Source: Bog-473 sp963843365
GTDB taxonomy: Bacteria; Actinomycetota; Acidimicrobiia; Acidimicrobiales; RAAP-2
Direction of reading: 5' to 3'
Length of the DNA stretch: 64,000 nucleotides
NCBI GenBank assembly: GCA_963843365.1
Contig: CAWJKG010000002.1
Span: 682,001-746,000, forward strand
Both the position numbers and the translations under genes were made by a program. The notes under the pieces were generated by a model. That model had not been told where the DNA came from. It worked only from the letters and a program-made list of their open reading frames with translations, and ran no database searches. Shown here piece by piece: positions 9,761-19,315 of this stretch. Position 1 is the first letter of the stretch. Each line of letters starts with the position of its first letter.

Positions 9761-10969
9761 CTACCAGGCATCGCCGGCGGGCCACCGCGAAGAGCGATTC
9801 GGGCAACGGGGGTCAGCTCGACACGGGGCAGGAGGTAGGTGGAGACGTCGAAGAGGTCCTTGAACGGGGTGTAGCGCTGGGCCGTCTCGTCCAGGTAGGC
9901 GTAGCCGCTGCCGGCCGACCCGACCAGCCGTCCCAGCATCCGGTGGGCCATCGAGCGCGTGCCGCTGCCGCCACAGCGTCAGCGTCTCGTCGATGTCGAT
10001 CAGAGTCTCCAGAATCTGGAACGGGAGCTGCAGCACCGGTTCTTCCCGGTACAGGCTGATGAAGAGCGCCGCCATGAAGGCCTCGTAGGAGAAGCGCCGG
10101 CTGCCCTCGCGGACCTCCTGCTCCCATGCCGTCTCGTCGAACACGGCGTCGAAGCGCCGGGCGCTGCCGTCGAACGCCGTCGAGCTGTCGGCGCCGTACC
10201 TCCGGGCTGAGGTCGGGGCGGCCCTCGATGGCGGCACCGGCCGCGGGCGTGCATGGCGGCGGCCGCCGCCGCGTAGCTCGTCGACGAAGTCGTACCCGTC
10301 GCCGTGCATGAACGGGAGGCGGGCCAGCCAGCCTCGACGAGGTCGAAGAGGGAGGGCGCGACCTCGGACTGCCGGACGCAGCTCGGCGTGGTCCTCCCGC
10401 AGCGTGGCCACGTAGTCGTGGCCCTCGACCTTGAGGCGATCCCGCTCCAGCAGGCCGAACTCGTTCTCAATGAGTCGGAACTGCACGCTCTGGAATCCGG
10501 ACGCCGGCAGAGGTAGCGAGCGGAAGTCGAGGAAGTCGAGGGGCGTGAGGGTCTCGAGCACATCCATCTGCGTCACCAGCAGACGCTGAATCTGGTTGAT
10601 GCGGCGCAGCCGGGCCAGGACGATGCCCGAGCGCGTCCTGCGGGATCGCGCTCCTGCGCCATGATCGCCATCACGGAGTCGAGCTCGACGCAGGATCTGC
10701 TTGAACCAGAGCTCGTAGGTCTGGTGCACCACAATGAAGAAGTACTCGTCGTGCACCCCCTCGCCGTGCTCCACGCTCTTGGGGTTCTGGGCGTTGAGCA
10801 GATAGTCGAGGTGGAGGTAGTCCCAGTAGTACAAGGTGTCGGCCGGCGACGCCTCCGGCGCCGCCAGCACCGGGCAGCCCTCGCCCGACACGACGTCGAA
10901 GCGCGGGATCCTCACCGCGCGCGCGTCCAGCGGTGCCCCCTCCGGCCCGGCCACGTCCGCCTGTGACAC
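9761..10969 (-). pseudogene. kynA: Tryptophan 2,3-dioxygenase, frameshifted
   Basis: Haem dioxygenase opening tryptophan to N-formylkynurenine. Recognisable blocks are LYYWDYLHLDYLLNAQ, HDEYFFIVVHQTYELWFKQI (substrate and haem pocket), LTPLDFLDFR, GFQSVQFRLIENEFGL and LPFQILETLIDIDETLTLWR. The C-terminal block with GSAGSGYAYL and PFKDLFDVSTYLLPR lies in another frame. Four or more compensating 1-nt shifts fall near 10640, 10345, 10240 and 9960. The GTG start lies 4 nt after the restored LarA-family stop. No other kynurenine-pathway gene is in the window, which makes its place at the end of a sugar-type operon odd. Confidence 0.8.
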
Positions 10970-10973
10970 AGCG

Positions 10974-12349
10974 TCAGGTTAGCTGTGCGTGGGCCCACAT
11001 GGCTGAGGAATTTCGGTTCATTCCGGTAGCGGCAACGTGGGTGGCCGGCCAGGGCGAATCCGTCCAACGGACGTTGGGACCCGTCAGCCCGACGGCGACC
11101 ACCGTCGCCACCGTCAACGGGCCCTCGGGCAGGACGGCGACCCGGGCCCCGCCGCCCAGCCGCGTCCACGCAGCCGAGACGGCCTCGTCGAGGTCGGGCG
11201 CCAGGCGCAGCAGACCCCCCGCTCCCCCTCCTCCTCGAGTCCTTCGCTGCAGAGGTGGACCTCGGCCCGCGCCAGCACGCGGCCGAGCACCTGCGCCTGC
11301 CAGCGGTCGAGTTCGGGACCGCCCGAGGTGCCGAGCAGGTCGGACGGGGTGCGCGCCCCGGCCAGCAGGCGGGCGAAGGCGCCGCCGGCCGGGATGCCGT
11401 CCTCGCAGGCAGCCGCCATGACGATGACGCCGCCCGGTCGCAGAATGCGCTCGGCGGCCGCCATCCCCTTGACGGCCTGGTACAGGTTGCGGTCGAGGGG
11501 GTAGCCCCCGTTCGTGGTCACCACCAGGTCGAAGGGCGCGTCGACCCGGCGCACCGCGTGCGCCTCCACGTGCGCGCAGGCGGCATCGTGGCCCGCCGGG
11601 AGCGGGCCGGCGAAGACCGCCGTCACCTGGCGGGCCCGGTTGATCGCCACGTCGAGCGAGAGGTGGGGCGGCGCCAGCGCGGTGGCCGCGCGCACGAAGT
11701 CGTGCACCGGGTTGCCCGACCGGGTCACGAAGGTGGCCCGCCCGTCGGCGATGCGGCGCGGATGGTGCGCCTCCAGAATGGTGGCTTCCGCGGCCAGGCC
11801 CGGGCAGACGGCCTTGGGCCCCCCGCTGAAGCCGGCGAAGAAGTGGGGCTCGACGAAGCCGGTGACGACGCGGAGGTCGGCCTCCACGTAGGGGCGCGCC
11901 AGCCGGACGGGCACGCCGTCGACGGAGCCGACGCTGACGTGGGCGTCGACGTCGGTGGCGTCGTGGTCGACGATGGTGAAACGCCGGACGATCTCGGGAC
12001 CGACGAGCTCCTCCATTTCGGCCGCGCTGGCCTGGCGATGGGTTCCCGTGGCGCAGAGCAGCGTGATGGCGTCGTCCGGCACGCCGGCGCCGGCCAGCTC
12101 CGCCAGCAGCGGCGGGAGCACCGTCCGGTTCGGCATCGGGCGCGTCAGGTCCGGGAAGACGACGGCGACCCGCGCCGCGCCCGCGGCCAGGTCATGGAGA
12201 GGCGGTCCGTGCAGGGGGCGCCGCAGTGTTGCCGTGATGGCCGCCGCCTCGTCGGGCAGGCCCGGCTCGTCGAGCGGGACGATGATCTCGGCGGTGTCGG
12301 GGACCTCGACCGACGTGCCGCGGCGCCCGTAGGCCAGCTCGACCCGCAC
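10974..12349 (-). CDS. LarA-family nickel-dependent 2-hydroxyacid racemase (one frameshift)
   Basis: Homologue of lactate racemase LarA (DUF2088). Motifs visible include FPDLTRPMPN, CATGTHRQ (catalytic His) and EPHFFAGFSGGPKAVCPG, with the Lys that carries the nickel-pincer cofactor in family members. A 1-nt loss near 11215 (run of C) ends the first frame at 11114. Adding one base continues as LRLAPDLDEAVSAAW to a TGA at 10974; the total length then becomes a multiple of three. Known members racemise or epimerise lactate, malate or sugar acids. The gene lies 3 nt after the FGGY kinase, suggesting a sugar-acid substrate here. The cofactor genes larB, larC and larE are not in the window. Confidence 0.8.
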
Positions 12350-12352
12350 CGC

Positions 12353-13828
12353 TCAGGGCGCCGGCGGGTCGGATCCCGGCAGCGTCTCGGTGGCGGCCAA
12401 CACCGACTCGGCGACGTGGTCGATCCGAGGCCGCAGGCTGCGGTACAGCTCGACCGCCGCCGGGCTCGGCTCTATGACCGCCTCGATCGGATCGATCTGG
12501 TCGAGCGTGAGACCGATGCCGAGGGCCTTGCCGGCCAGGAGCGCCGCGCCGGCCGAGGCCGCCTCGCCCGATCGGTGGCGGAGCGCCGGCAGGCCCAGCA
12601 CCGAGGTGAGGACCTCGATCCACACCGGCAGCCCCGCGCCGGAGCCGCCCAGGGTCACGCCGTCCGCCGTCGAGCCGCCCAGGCGCCCGACGGTGACGAC
12701 CTCCATCACCCGCGCCACGTCCCAGGCCACCGACTCCACCACGGCCCGCGCCATGTCGGCCGCGCCGTGGGCCGCGCCCAGGCCCATGAACCCGGCCCGG
12801 GCCTCGTCGCGCCACCACGGGGCGCGGGCGCCGTCGAGCCAGGGCACGGCGACCACGCCGCGTGCGCCGGGACCGCTCTCGGCCGCCAGCAGCCCGAGCT
12901 CCTCCGTGCTGCGGTCGAGCAGGCGGCCGAGCCAGGCCAGGAAGGAGCCGGCGGCGGACAGCCCGCCCTCGAGCAGCCAACCGCCGTCGGCGGCGCGGGT
13001 CACCACCGCACCGGCGGGTGACGGCACCGGCCGCTCCTGCACCGGCACCGACACGTTGGCCGTGGTGCCCCAGCTCACCATGGGGTGGGACTCCGACGCC
13101 CCCGAACCCAGCACCTCGCACTGCCGGTCGCCGGCACCGATGACGATGGGCATGCCGGGTCGCAGACCGAGCTCGGCCGCCGGAACCGGCTTGAGCTGGC
13201 CCACGACGGTGTCGGACGGGACGACGCTGGGGAGCTTGCCCAGGGCCGGCCCGGCCAGCTCGCGCACGGCGTTGCCGTCGAAGTCGTAGAGCCCGCTGCG
13301 CGAGGCGAAGGTGGCGTCCGTCACGAGTTGGTCCGTCATGCGGTAGACGACGAAATCCCGGGGCGACAGCAGGACGTGCGCCGCCTGAAGGCGCTCGGGC
13401 TGGTGCTCGGCCAGCCAGGCCAGCTTGGCGGCGACGGCGCCGGCATCGAGTGGAATGCCCGTCCGGGCCCGGTTGATGTCGTCGCCGCCCATCTGCACCG
13501 CCAGCGCCCGGGCCTGGGCCGCCGCCCGGTGGTCCGACCACAGGATGCCCTTGCCGATGGGATCCCCTTCGGCCGTGACGGGGACGAAGCTCTGCCGGGC
13601 CCCCGAGCAGGCCACGACGTCGACCGCCCCGAAGGCCGCCGGCGCCTGGGCGCGCGCCTCCGCACAGGCGATGACGAGCGACGTCCACCAGCGCAGCGGG
13701 TCCTGCTCCGTCCAGCCGACCTGCGGGTACGTCGTGGCCAGCTCGCTGCGGGCGAGGGTCACCAGCCCGTCGTCGCCCCACAGGCCGACCTTGGTCACGG
13801 ACGTCCCGAAGTCGATGGTGAGGATCAC
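12353..13828 (-). CDS. FGGY-family carbohydrate kinase (xylulokinase-like)
   Basis: A 491-aa sugar kinase. The N-terminal phosphate-binding motif is TIDFGTSVTKVGLWGDDG, the catalytic/substrate region is GRLLWSDH-like (GILWSDHRAAAQ), and the C-terminal FGGY-type signature region includes SVAWDVARVMEV and TLGGSGAGLPVW. It would phosphorylate a pentose, pentitol or related polyol with ATP. It overlaps the aldolase stop by 4 bp, so its product is plausibly the aldolase substrate. Xylulokinase is the nearest named relative, but the substrate is unproved. Confidence 0.88.
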   Translation of the reverse strand: MILTIDFGTSVTKVGLWGDDGLVTLARSELATTYPQVGWTEQDPLRWWTSLVIACAEARAQAPAAFGAVDVVACSGARQSFVPVTAEGDPIGKGILWSDHRAAAQARALAVQMGGDDINRARTGIPLDAGAVAAKLAWLAEHQPERLQAAHVLLSPRDFVVYRMTDQLVTDATFASRSGLYDFDGNAVRELAGPALGKLPSVVPSDTVVGQLKPVPAAELGLRPGMPIVIGAGDRQCEVLGSGASESHPMVSWGTTANVSVPVQERPVPSPAGAVVTRAADGGWLLEGGLSAAGSFLAWLGRLLDRSTEELGLLAAESGPGARGVVAVPWLDGARAPWWRDEARAGFMGLGAAHGAADMARAVVESVAWDVARVMEVVTVGRLGGSTADGVTLGGSGAGLPVWIEVLTSVLGLPALRHRSGEAASAGAALLAGKALGIGLTLDQIDPIEAVIEPSPAAVELYRSLRPRIDHVAESVLAATETLPGSDPPAP

Positions 13829-14592
13829 CGGCCGTGCACCAGCCCGTGCACCAGGCCGGCCACCTCGGCGGGGTCGGGGTCCTGGTAGATGGTGCGCCCC
13901 ATGGCCATGCCGGCGCCGCCGCCGTGCATCACGTCACGCACCTCGTCGAGCACGTGGGTGCGGCCGGCCGCCGTGCGCGGGCCACCGAGGAAGAGGACGG
14001 GCACGCTGACGCTGGCGACCACACGGGCCACGGCGCGCTGGCGTTCGGCCCCCGGCTCGACGGCCGGCACCGGGACCTTGATCACCGGCGCGCCCATGTC
14101 GTGCGCGATGACCGACGCCAGCACAATGCCGTCGGTGTCGCGGCGTATCCGCCCGTGCTCCCACAGCAGCGGCTCAATGAGCGCCTCGAGCCCCGCCGCG
14201 CGGGCCTGCTCGAGCACCTGCCCGAGCAGCTCGAGCGCGCCGGCGGTCAGCGGATCCTCCAGGTCGATCCGCGTCATGTGCTTCACCCCCGACCAGCCGT
14301 CGAACGCCGCCCGCGGCACGCTGGCCACCAGGCGGTCGTCCAGCTCGAACACCGAGCCGGCCAGGCCGGTGCGGTTGATCGACAGGTAGGTGCGGTGCAG
14401 CGCGGTCAGGTGGCCCGCCGCGGCGAGGCCCGCCAGTGGTTGCGCCGTGGCCAGAATGCCGTCGCACGAGGGCAGCGCCTGCACGAGCGACCCGAAGAAC
14501 TCGTCCCAGTTCTCGGTGGTCAGCACGGCCCGGGCGCGATGGTCCGCCGCCAGGACCAGCGCCGGGGTGGGCAGGGCGGTGGGTCCCGTCAT
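13825..14592 (-). CDS. Class I aldolase of the DeoC/FbaB/LacD-like family
   Basis: A 255-aa TIM-barrel protein. Signs are LVLAADHRAR at the N-terminus, GVKHMTRIDLEDP, EALIEPLLW, VIKVPVP (a candidate Schiff-base Lys) and the phosphate-binding VPVLFLGGPRT with GGGAGMAMGRTIYQ. This matches class I fructose-bisphosphate/tagatose-bisphosphate/LsrF-type aldolases. It overlaps both neighbours by 4 bp (dehydrogenase stop at 14589, kinase start at 13828). The kinase-aldolase pairing suggests cleavage of a phosphorylated ketose or ketose acid. Confidence 0.8.
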   Translation of the reverse strand: MTGPTALPTPALVLAADHRARAVLTTENWDEFFGSLVQALPSCDGILATAQPLAGLAAAGHLTALHRTYLSINRTGLAGSVFELDDRLVASVPRAAFDGWSGVKHMTRIDLEDPLTAGALELLGQVLEQARAAGLEALIEPLLWEHGRIRRDTDGIVLASVIAHDMGAPVIKVPVPAVEPGAERQRAVARVVASVSVPVLFLGGPRTAAGRTHVLDEVRDVMHGGGAGMAMGRTIYQDPDPAEVAGLVHGLVHGR

Positions 14593-15474
14593 CGGCCTTC
14601 GGCCAGCGCCAGCACGACCTTGGCCACGGCGGAGAAGTCCTCGCGGCCGTACCCGGCCGCGCTGGCCGCCGTCAGCAGCTGGCGCGCCACGGCCGTCGTC
14701 GGCACGGGCACGCCGCAGCGCACCGCGTAGGCCATGGCGAGGTCGAGGTCCTTGGCCATGAGGTCGGTCATGAAGCCGGGCTGCCAGTCGTGCGACGCCG
14801 GGCTCTCGGGGATCACGCCGGGCACGGGCAGGCGCGTCCGCACCGCCACGCAGTCGCCCGTGGCGTGGGTCAGCACCAGCAGCAGCTTCTCCATGTCCAC
14901 TCCGGAGCGGGCCGCCATGGCGGTCGCCTCGGCCGTCGCCGTCATCTGCGCCGCGTAGATCACCTGGTTGCACAGCTTGACCACCTGGCCCATGCCGGGG
15001 CCGCCCACGTGCACCACGAGCCCGGCGAAGGGATGGAGCGCCGGCTCCATGTCGGCCAGCGTGGCGGCGTCGCCCCCGACCATGAGCGTGAGCGTGCCCT
15101 TGTGCGCACCGGCCGTCCCGCCCGAGAGCGGGGCGTCGAGGTAGCGCGCCCCGGTCTCTCCCACCCGTGCGTGCTGGGCCCGCTCCACCTCGGGGTCGAT
15201 GGTCGACGTGTCGATGACGGTCCGGCCCGGTCCGAGCGGGGAGCATGTCCCCCACCACCTGCTCCACCTCGGGCGAGTTGGGGACACAGAGCAGGATCAC
15301 CTCGGAGGCCTCGGCCACACCGCGCGGTGTGCCGCCGTCCGTCGCGCCCTGCGCCACCATGGCCTCTATCGGCCCGCGCCCGCGCGAGGCGACGGTGACC
15401 TCGTGCCCCGCCGCCACGAGGTGGCCCGCCATGGGCAGGCCCATGGCACCCAATCCGATGAATCCGATGCGCAT
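14589..15474 (-). CDS. NAD-binding 3-hydroxyisobutyrate/tartronate-semialdehyde-type dehydrogenase (one frameshift)
   Basis: The N-terminus MRIGFIGLGAMGLPMAGHL is the family's dinucleotide-binding signature, and LDAPLSGGTAGA is the substrate-binding motif. GQVVKLCNQ contains the catalytic Lys region. The frame changes by one nucleotide near 15235, in a G run (GAGCGGGGAGC). The strong GGGAGGG site 6-12 nt before ATG 15474 fixes the start. The enzyme would oxidise or reduce a beta-hydroxyacid with NAD(P). It lies between the GH4 glycosidase and the aldolase, in keeping with sugar-acid metabolism. Confidence 0.85.
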
Positions 15475-15497
15475 GTGTGTCCCTCCCGTCGTCGCGG

Positions 15498-16856
15498 TCA
15501 GCGGGCAGGCGAACTGGGGCAGCCACTCCGCGGTGCCCGCCAGGAGCTCGTCCACCATGGTCTCGGTGGTGCGCAGGTCACCCCGGCCGGCCAGCGGGTC
15601 GAGCGCGAAGGCCTCCCCCGCCAGCGTGCGGTCGCCGCGCAACGCCGCCTCGACGGTCAGCTCCTGCGTGGCGACATGGCGGCGGACGATCTCGTCGTAG
15701 GGCGTCGGGAGTGTCGAGCGGTCCCGCCCGCGGATGCCGTCGCCGTCGATGACGCAGATCGACTCCACCACGGCGTCGGCCGGCAGGCCGACGGCCTGGC
15801 CCGTGTTGGGGATGTTCACCGGGGCTTCGAACGGCTCACCGGTGAGCATGGCCTGCATCATGGGCGAGGGCAGCTCGCCGGACTGCCAGGTCTGCAGGTC
15901 CTTGGTCCCCGCCAGCCAGGCGTCGACGTCGGCGATGTACTCCGCCTGGTGCTTCTCCCGCACCGCGATCGGGCTGAGCCCGATGTTGTAGGCCGCGCCC
16001 CACTCGGACTCGGGCGTCAGCGCGAACGACACGAACTCGGCAATGTGCCGGTCGCCGGCGGCCGGGAAGGTGCCCCAGCGGTCGAGGAGCGTCAGCTTGA
16101 AGAGGTGGCGCTGGGCGAAGTCGAGCTTGGAGAACGTCGTCCGCCTCGGGCCGGCCCGGGTACGGGGTGAGGGAGGCCAGCCCGCCGACCTCCTCGACCA
16201 GGCCCCGCAAGACCTCGAAGCCGTCGGCGCCGTCGACCTCGAGCGAGGTGAGCACGGGGAAGTGGTTGACCCCGGTCACCGCGGCCGAGACCGCCTCGAG
16301 GGGCCGTCCAGCGCGATGGCCAGGTCCATGCAGAAGTTGCCCACCTCGTGGCAGAGGCCCACCGTCTTGATGCTGGTCTCCCGGCACACCGCGGGTCGAG
16401 CGCCGTCATGGGGTTGGTGATGTTGAAGAGCCAGGCGTCGGGGCAACGCTCCTCCATCGCCTTGCCGATGCCGACGAGGACCGGCACGTTGCGCAACGAG
16501 CGGTTGATGCCGCCGGGCCCCACCGTGTCCCCGACGGTCTGGGTGATGCCGTGGGCCGCCGGCACGTCGAGGTCGACCGCCATGGAGCGGAACCCGCCGG
16601 TCGAGATGCAGACGATGACGAAGTCGGCGCCGTCGAGCGCGGCGTGCAGGTCGGTGGACGTGGCGATCGTCGCCTTGGCCCCCATGGCGTCGTTCAGCTT
16701 GTGCGCCAGCGCCTCCATTTTGGGCAGCGGTGCCGGGTCGATGTCCTCGAGCACGAGGTGCATGCCGGCCAACGCCGGCGTGCCGAAGAGATCGGCCATC
16801 AGCTCGGGCCCCCACTGATAGCTGCCGCCGCCGACGATCGTCACTTGGGTGGGCAC
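15498..16856 (-). pseudogene. Glycoside hydrolase family 4 (NAD- and metal-dependent glycosidase), frameshifted
   Basis: GH4 features in order: the NAD-binding TIVGGGSYQWGPELM, DADFVIV-like GADFVIVCISTGG, NITNPM, the metal-ligand Cys/His pair in GLCHEVGNF and GVNHFPVLTSLEVDG, and FSKLDFAQRHLFKLTLLDRW. The C-terminal half begins SFALTPESEWGAAYNIGL. Four apparent indels (about 16395, 16310, 16140 and 15510) break it. Shifting the last returns a natural stop at 15498 just before the next ribosome site. GH4 enzymes split alpha- or beta-glycosides by a redox mechanism; some act on 6-phospho-sugars or uronides. First gene of the operon. Confidence 0.8.
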
Positions 16857-16862
16857 GCCGCC

Positions 16863-16872
16863 ACAGTACAGT
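16863..16872. promoter_or_regulatory. Overlapping divergent -10 boxes (ACAGTACAGT), both leaderless
   Basis: Plus strand: TACAGT (16867-16872), then 7 nt, then ATG 16880 of the DoxX-like gene. Minus strand: TACTGT (complement of 16863-16868), then 6 nt, then GTG 16856 of the GH4 gene. The two hexamers share the central TA. Neither side has room for a ribosome binding site, so both transcripts should be leaderless. Confidence 0.6.
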
Positions 16873-16879
16873 CCCGCCC

Positions 16880-17263
16880 ATGGACCGCCTCCGGCGTCGT
16901 GCCCCCGACGCGCTCGCCGCCCTCTTCGTGGGCAGCGGCCTGGTGCACCTCGTCCGCCCGCAGGCGTTCGCGTCGATTGTGCCGCGGGCCATCCCCGAGG
17001 AGCACCACACTGCGCTCATTTACGCCAGCGGCGTGGTCGAGCTCGTCTGCGCCGTCGGGCTGCTCCGGCGCACGCGTTGGGCGAGCGCGGCCAGCCTCGC
17101 CACCCTGGGGGCCGTGTTCCCGGCCAACGTCCAGATGGCGCTCGACGCCGGGACGGGGCGCAACACCGGGCCCGGCGACAGCCGCGCCCTCGCCTGGGGC
17201 CGCCTCCCGCTGCAGCTGGCCATGGCCTGGGCGGCGCGCCAGGCCCGCCCGCGGTCGGACTGA
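16880..17263 (+). CDS. DoxX-like small integral membrane protein
   Basis: A 127-aa protein with four likely membrane segments: ALAALFVGSGLVHLVRP, ALIYASGVVELVCAVGLL, ASAASLATLGAVFPANVQMA and a C-terminal WGRLPLQLAMAWAA. This size and pattern (helix, P-x-x-FA, helix with a conserved Glu in VVELVC) fits the DoxX family, whose molecular role is mostly unknown. The ATG sits 7 nt after a TACAGT box, so it is probably leaderless. The acetyltransferase follows 15 nt later. Confidence 0.7.
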   Translation: MDRLRRRAPDALAALFVGSGLVHLVRPQAFASIVPRAIPEEHHTALIYASGVVELVCAVGLLRRTRWASAASLATLGAVFPANVQMALDAGTGRNTGPGDSRALAWGRLPLQLAMAWAARQARPRSD

Positions 17264-17278
17264 ACGCCGCGGTCGGCC

Positions 17279-17699
17279 GTGGACATCCGGGCACTCCGCC
17301 CCGGTGACGACGGACTCGTCACGGCGGCCTCCCATCTGTTCGACGGACCGGCCCGGCCCGACGCCACGGCGCGCTTCTTGGCCGAGGCCGGCCATCACCT
17401 CCTCATCGCCTACGAGGAGGAGCGGCCCGTGGGGTTCGTCAGCGGGGTGGAGGTCACCCACCCCGACAAGGGCACCGAGATGTTCCTCTACGAGCTCGCG
17501 GTCGACGAGACCTTCGGCGCCGCGGCATCGGGCGCGCGCTGGTGGAGCGCCTCGCCGCAGCTGGCCGCGCCATGCCGGCTGCTACGGCATGTGGGTGATC
17601 ACCGACGAGGACAACCTGGCCGCCCGGGCCACCTACGAGGGCACAGGCGGGGCTCCCGAGCCCGCACAGGTCGTGGAGGTCTGGACGTTCCCGACCTAG
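17279..17699 (+). CDS. GNAT acetyltransferase, AAC(3)-I-like (frameshifted)
   Basis: The first frame reads MDIRALRPGDDGLVTAASHL and then FLYELAVDETF, the usual strand before the acetyl-CoA loop. The loop itself (RRRGIGRALVERLAAAG) and the C-terminal YGMWVITDEDNLAARATYEG lie in other frames, so 1-nt shifts occur near 17520 and 17590. The reconstructed length of about 140 aa and the 'WV.TDEDN.AA.ATY' end resemble aminoglycoside 3-N-acetyltransferase I-like proteins. Such relatives are common in soil actinobacteria and need not give resistance. GTG start; likely cotranscribed with the DoxX-like gene. Confidence 0.65.
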
Positions 17700-17705
17700 G
17701 CGGCG

Positions 17706-18834
17706 TCACCGCTGCGACGGGTCGGTCGACCGCGGCCGCGTCGGCCAGAGCCACAGCGCGGCCACGGCGAGCGCCGAGCCGATCAGGTTGTCGACGACCC
17801 GGTTCGAGATCGCCGTGCGCGCCGGCAGGCCACCGAATGCGGTGAGGAGGACGAAGATGCACGTGACGAAAGTGATGTAGAGGCCGAAGTTCACCCGCTG
17901 CACCGAGAAGGCGATGCCGCTGGCGACGACCGCGAGCACGGCCAAGAGGGTCGTCCCGGGCCGGAGCAGGACGAGCACCGCAGTGGTGAGCGCGGCGCCG
18001 GCCACACTGCCGGCGACGCGCAGCACGGCCCGGCGCCGCGTCAGCTCCGGCTCGGGGCGCATGATGAACAGCGCCGCCTCCGGGATCCAGAAGCCGTCGC
18101 CGGGATTGGTGACCCGGAAGAGCACCGTGCCGGCCAGGGCCGCCGCGGCGAGCCGCAGGGCGTGCCAGAAACCGGCCGACCGCAGATGGGTCGACCGGCG
18201 CAGGGTCCCGGCGCTCTGCGCGCGCCCAGGCCCAGCCCTTCGGGCCGGCGGGCCGGGTCGGGTCGGCGTAGCGGGCGAGGCCCGCCGCGCCACGACGGCC
18301 AGGGCGGCGGTGAAGATCCCGCCGAGCAGCGTCACGCCGCCGACCACCAACGCTTCGGTCGCGGAGACGTCGAAGGAGGCCGAGAACACGAGCGACGTCA
18401 CGGCCGAGACGCCGATCAACGCGGCCTGCGGGCCCAGCTCCACCAGCAGCCCCGCCCCGAAGGCGCACAGGGCCACCACCGGGTAGATGACCAGGCTGCG
18501 GATGCCGCACAGCGCACCCAGGAAGGCGCCGAGCGGCCACGAGCAGGCCCGCACCGGCCACGATCCGGGCGCGGAAGCGGTGTCCCGGCTGGAAGACGGC
18601 CATGTCGGTGAAGAAGGACCCGACGGCGGCCCAGCCGCCCGCCCGCGGGTGGCCGGTGGCGATACCGACGGCCAGCGGGCCGCCGATCGACGCCGCGCAG
18701 ACGAACCCGATGAGCGGCGACGCCATCGCCGTGTGCAGCGTGAGCGTCCAGGCCCAGCGCTGCCGGAACGGGAGGCCGCGTTCGGAGGGGGGCCGGGCCG
18801 GTCCGTCAGCCGACCGCTGCCGGTCCCGGTGCAC
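17706..18834 (-). CDS. FUSC-family membrane protein (aromatic acid exporter-like), one frameshift
   Basis: A polytopic protein of about 375 aa. The first half has WTLTLHTAMASPLIGFVCAA and GGPLAVGIATGHPRAGGWAA. After a shift near 18530 it continues LGALCGIRSLVIYPVVALCA. The second half has the conserved NPGDGFWIPEAALFIMRPE and TRRRAVLRVAGSVAGAALT typical of the FUSC (YccS/AaeB) fold. Proteins of this fold export aromatic acids or are of unknown function. The start at GTG 18834 is tentative; it would overlap the acetyltransferase stop. Confidence 0.65.
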
Positions 18835-19315
18835 GCCAGCGGCTTCTCCCCCCAGAAGCAGGCGAAGGGATTGTCGTTGTACGGCGCGATCTCCACGTAT
18901 CCCGCGCGCGGTAGAGCCTCTGCGCGTGCACCTGCTTCGGGCCGGTGTCGAGACGGGCCGCGGTGTACCCCGCGGCAGCTGCGGCCTCTTCGAGCGCGCG
19001 CAACAACTGCGCCGCCAGGCCCCGCGAGCGGTACTCCGGGCGGACGTACATGCGCTTGATCTCCGCCGTGCCGTCGGCGAGCCGCCGATAGCCACCGCCG
19101 GCCACCGCCTCCGACCCTCGAACCCGACGTAGTACCCGCCTCCGGGCGGGCGGAGCTCAGCGGGCAGGAGGGCGGGTTGTCCAGCCGGCCCGCGTTGTCG
19201 TAGGCGCCGATGAGCTCGGCCCGCATGGCGGCGAGCAGGTCGCGGGCCGGCGGCTCCTCGGGATCGCACAGCGTGAAGCGGATGGTGCCGGGGACCCCGC
19301 CGGGCCCGTGGTCAC
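18806..19315 (-). CDS. GNAT acetyltransferase (frameshifted)
   Basis: Recognisable in pieces: TIRFTLCDPEEPPARDLLAA, MRAELIGAYDNAGRLDNPP, VAGGGYRRLADGTAEIKRMY, VRPEYRSRGLAAQLLRALEE (acetyl-CoA loop R-x-x-G-x-A), KQVHAQRLYRARGYVEIAPY and NDNPFACFWGEKPLA. These lie in three frames, so indels near 19290, 19100 and 18905 are needed. The GTG start overlaps the epimerase stop by 4 bp (GTGA). A typical 170-codon small-molecule acetyltransferase; substrate unknown. Confidence 0.65.

Noticed and set aside
17279..17699. Calling the acetyltransferase an aminoglycoside resistance gene
   Set aside because: Similarity in fold alone does not show resistance, and the gene is frameshifted here.
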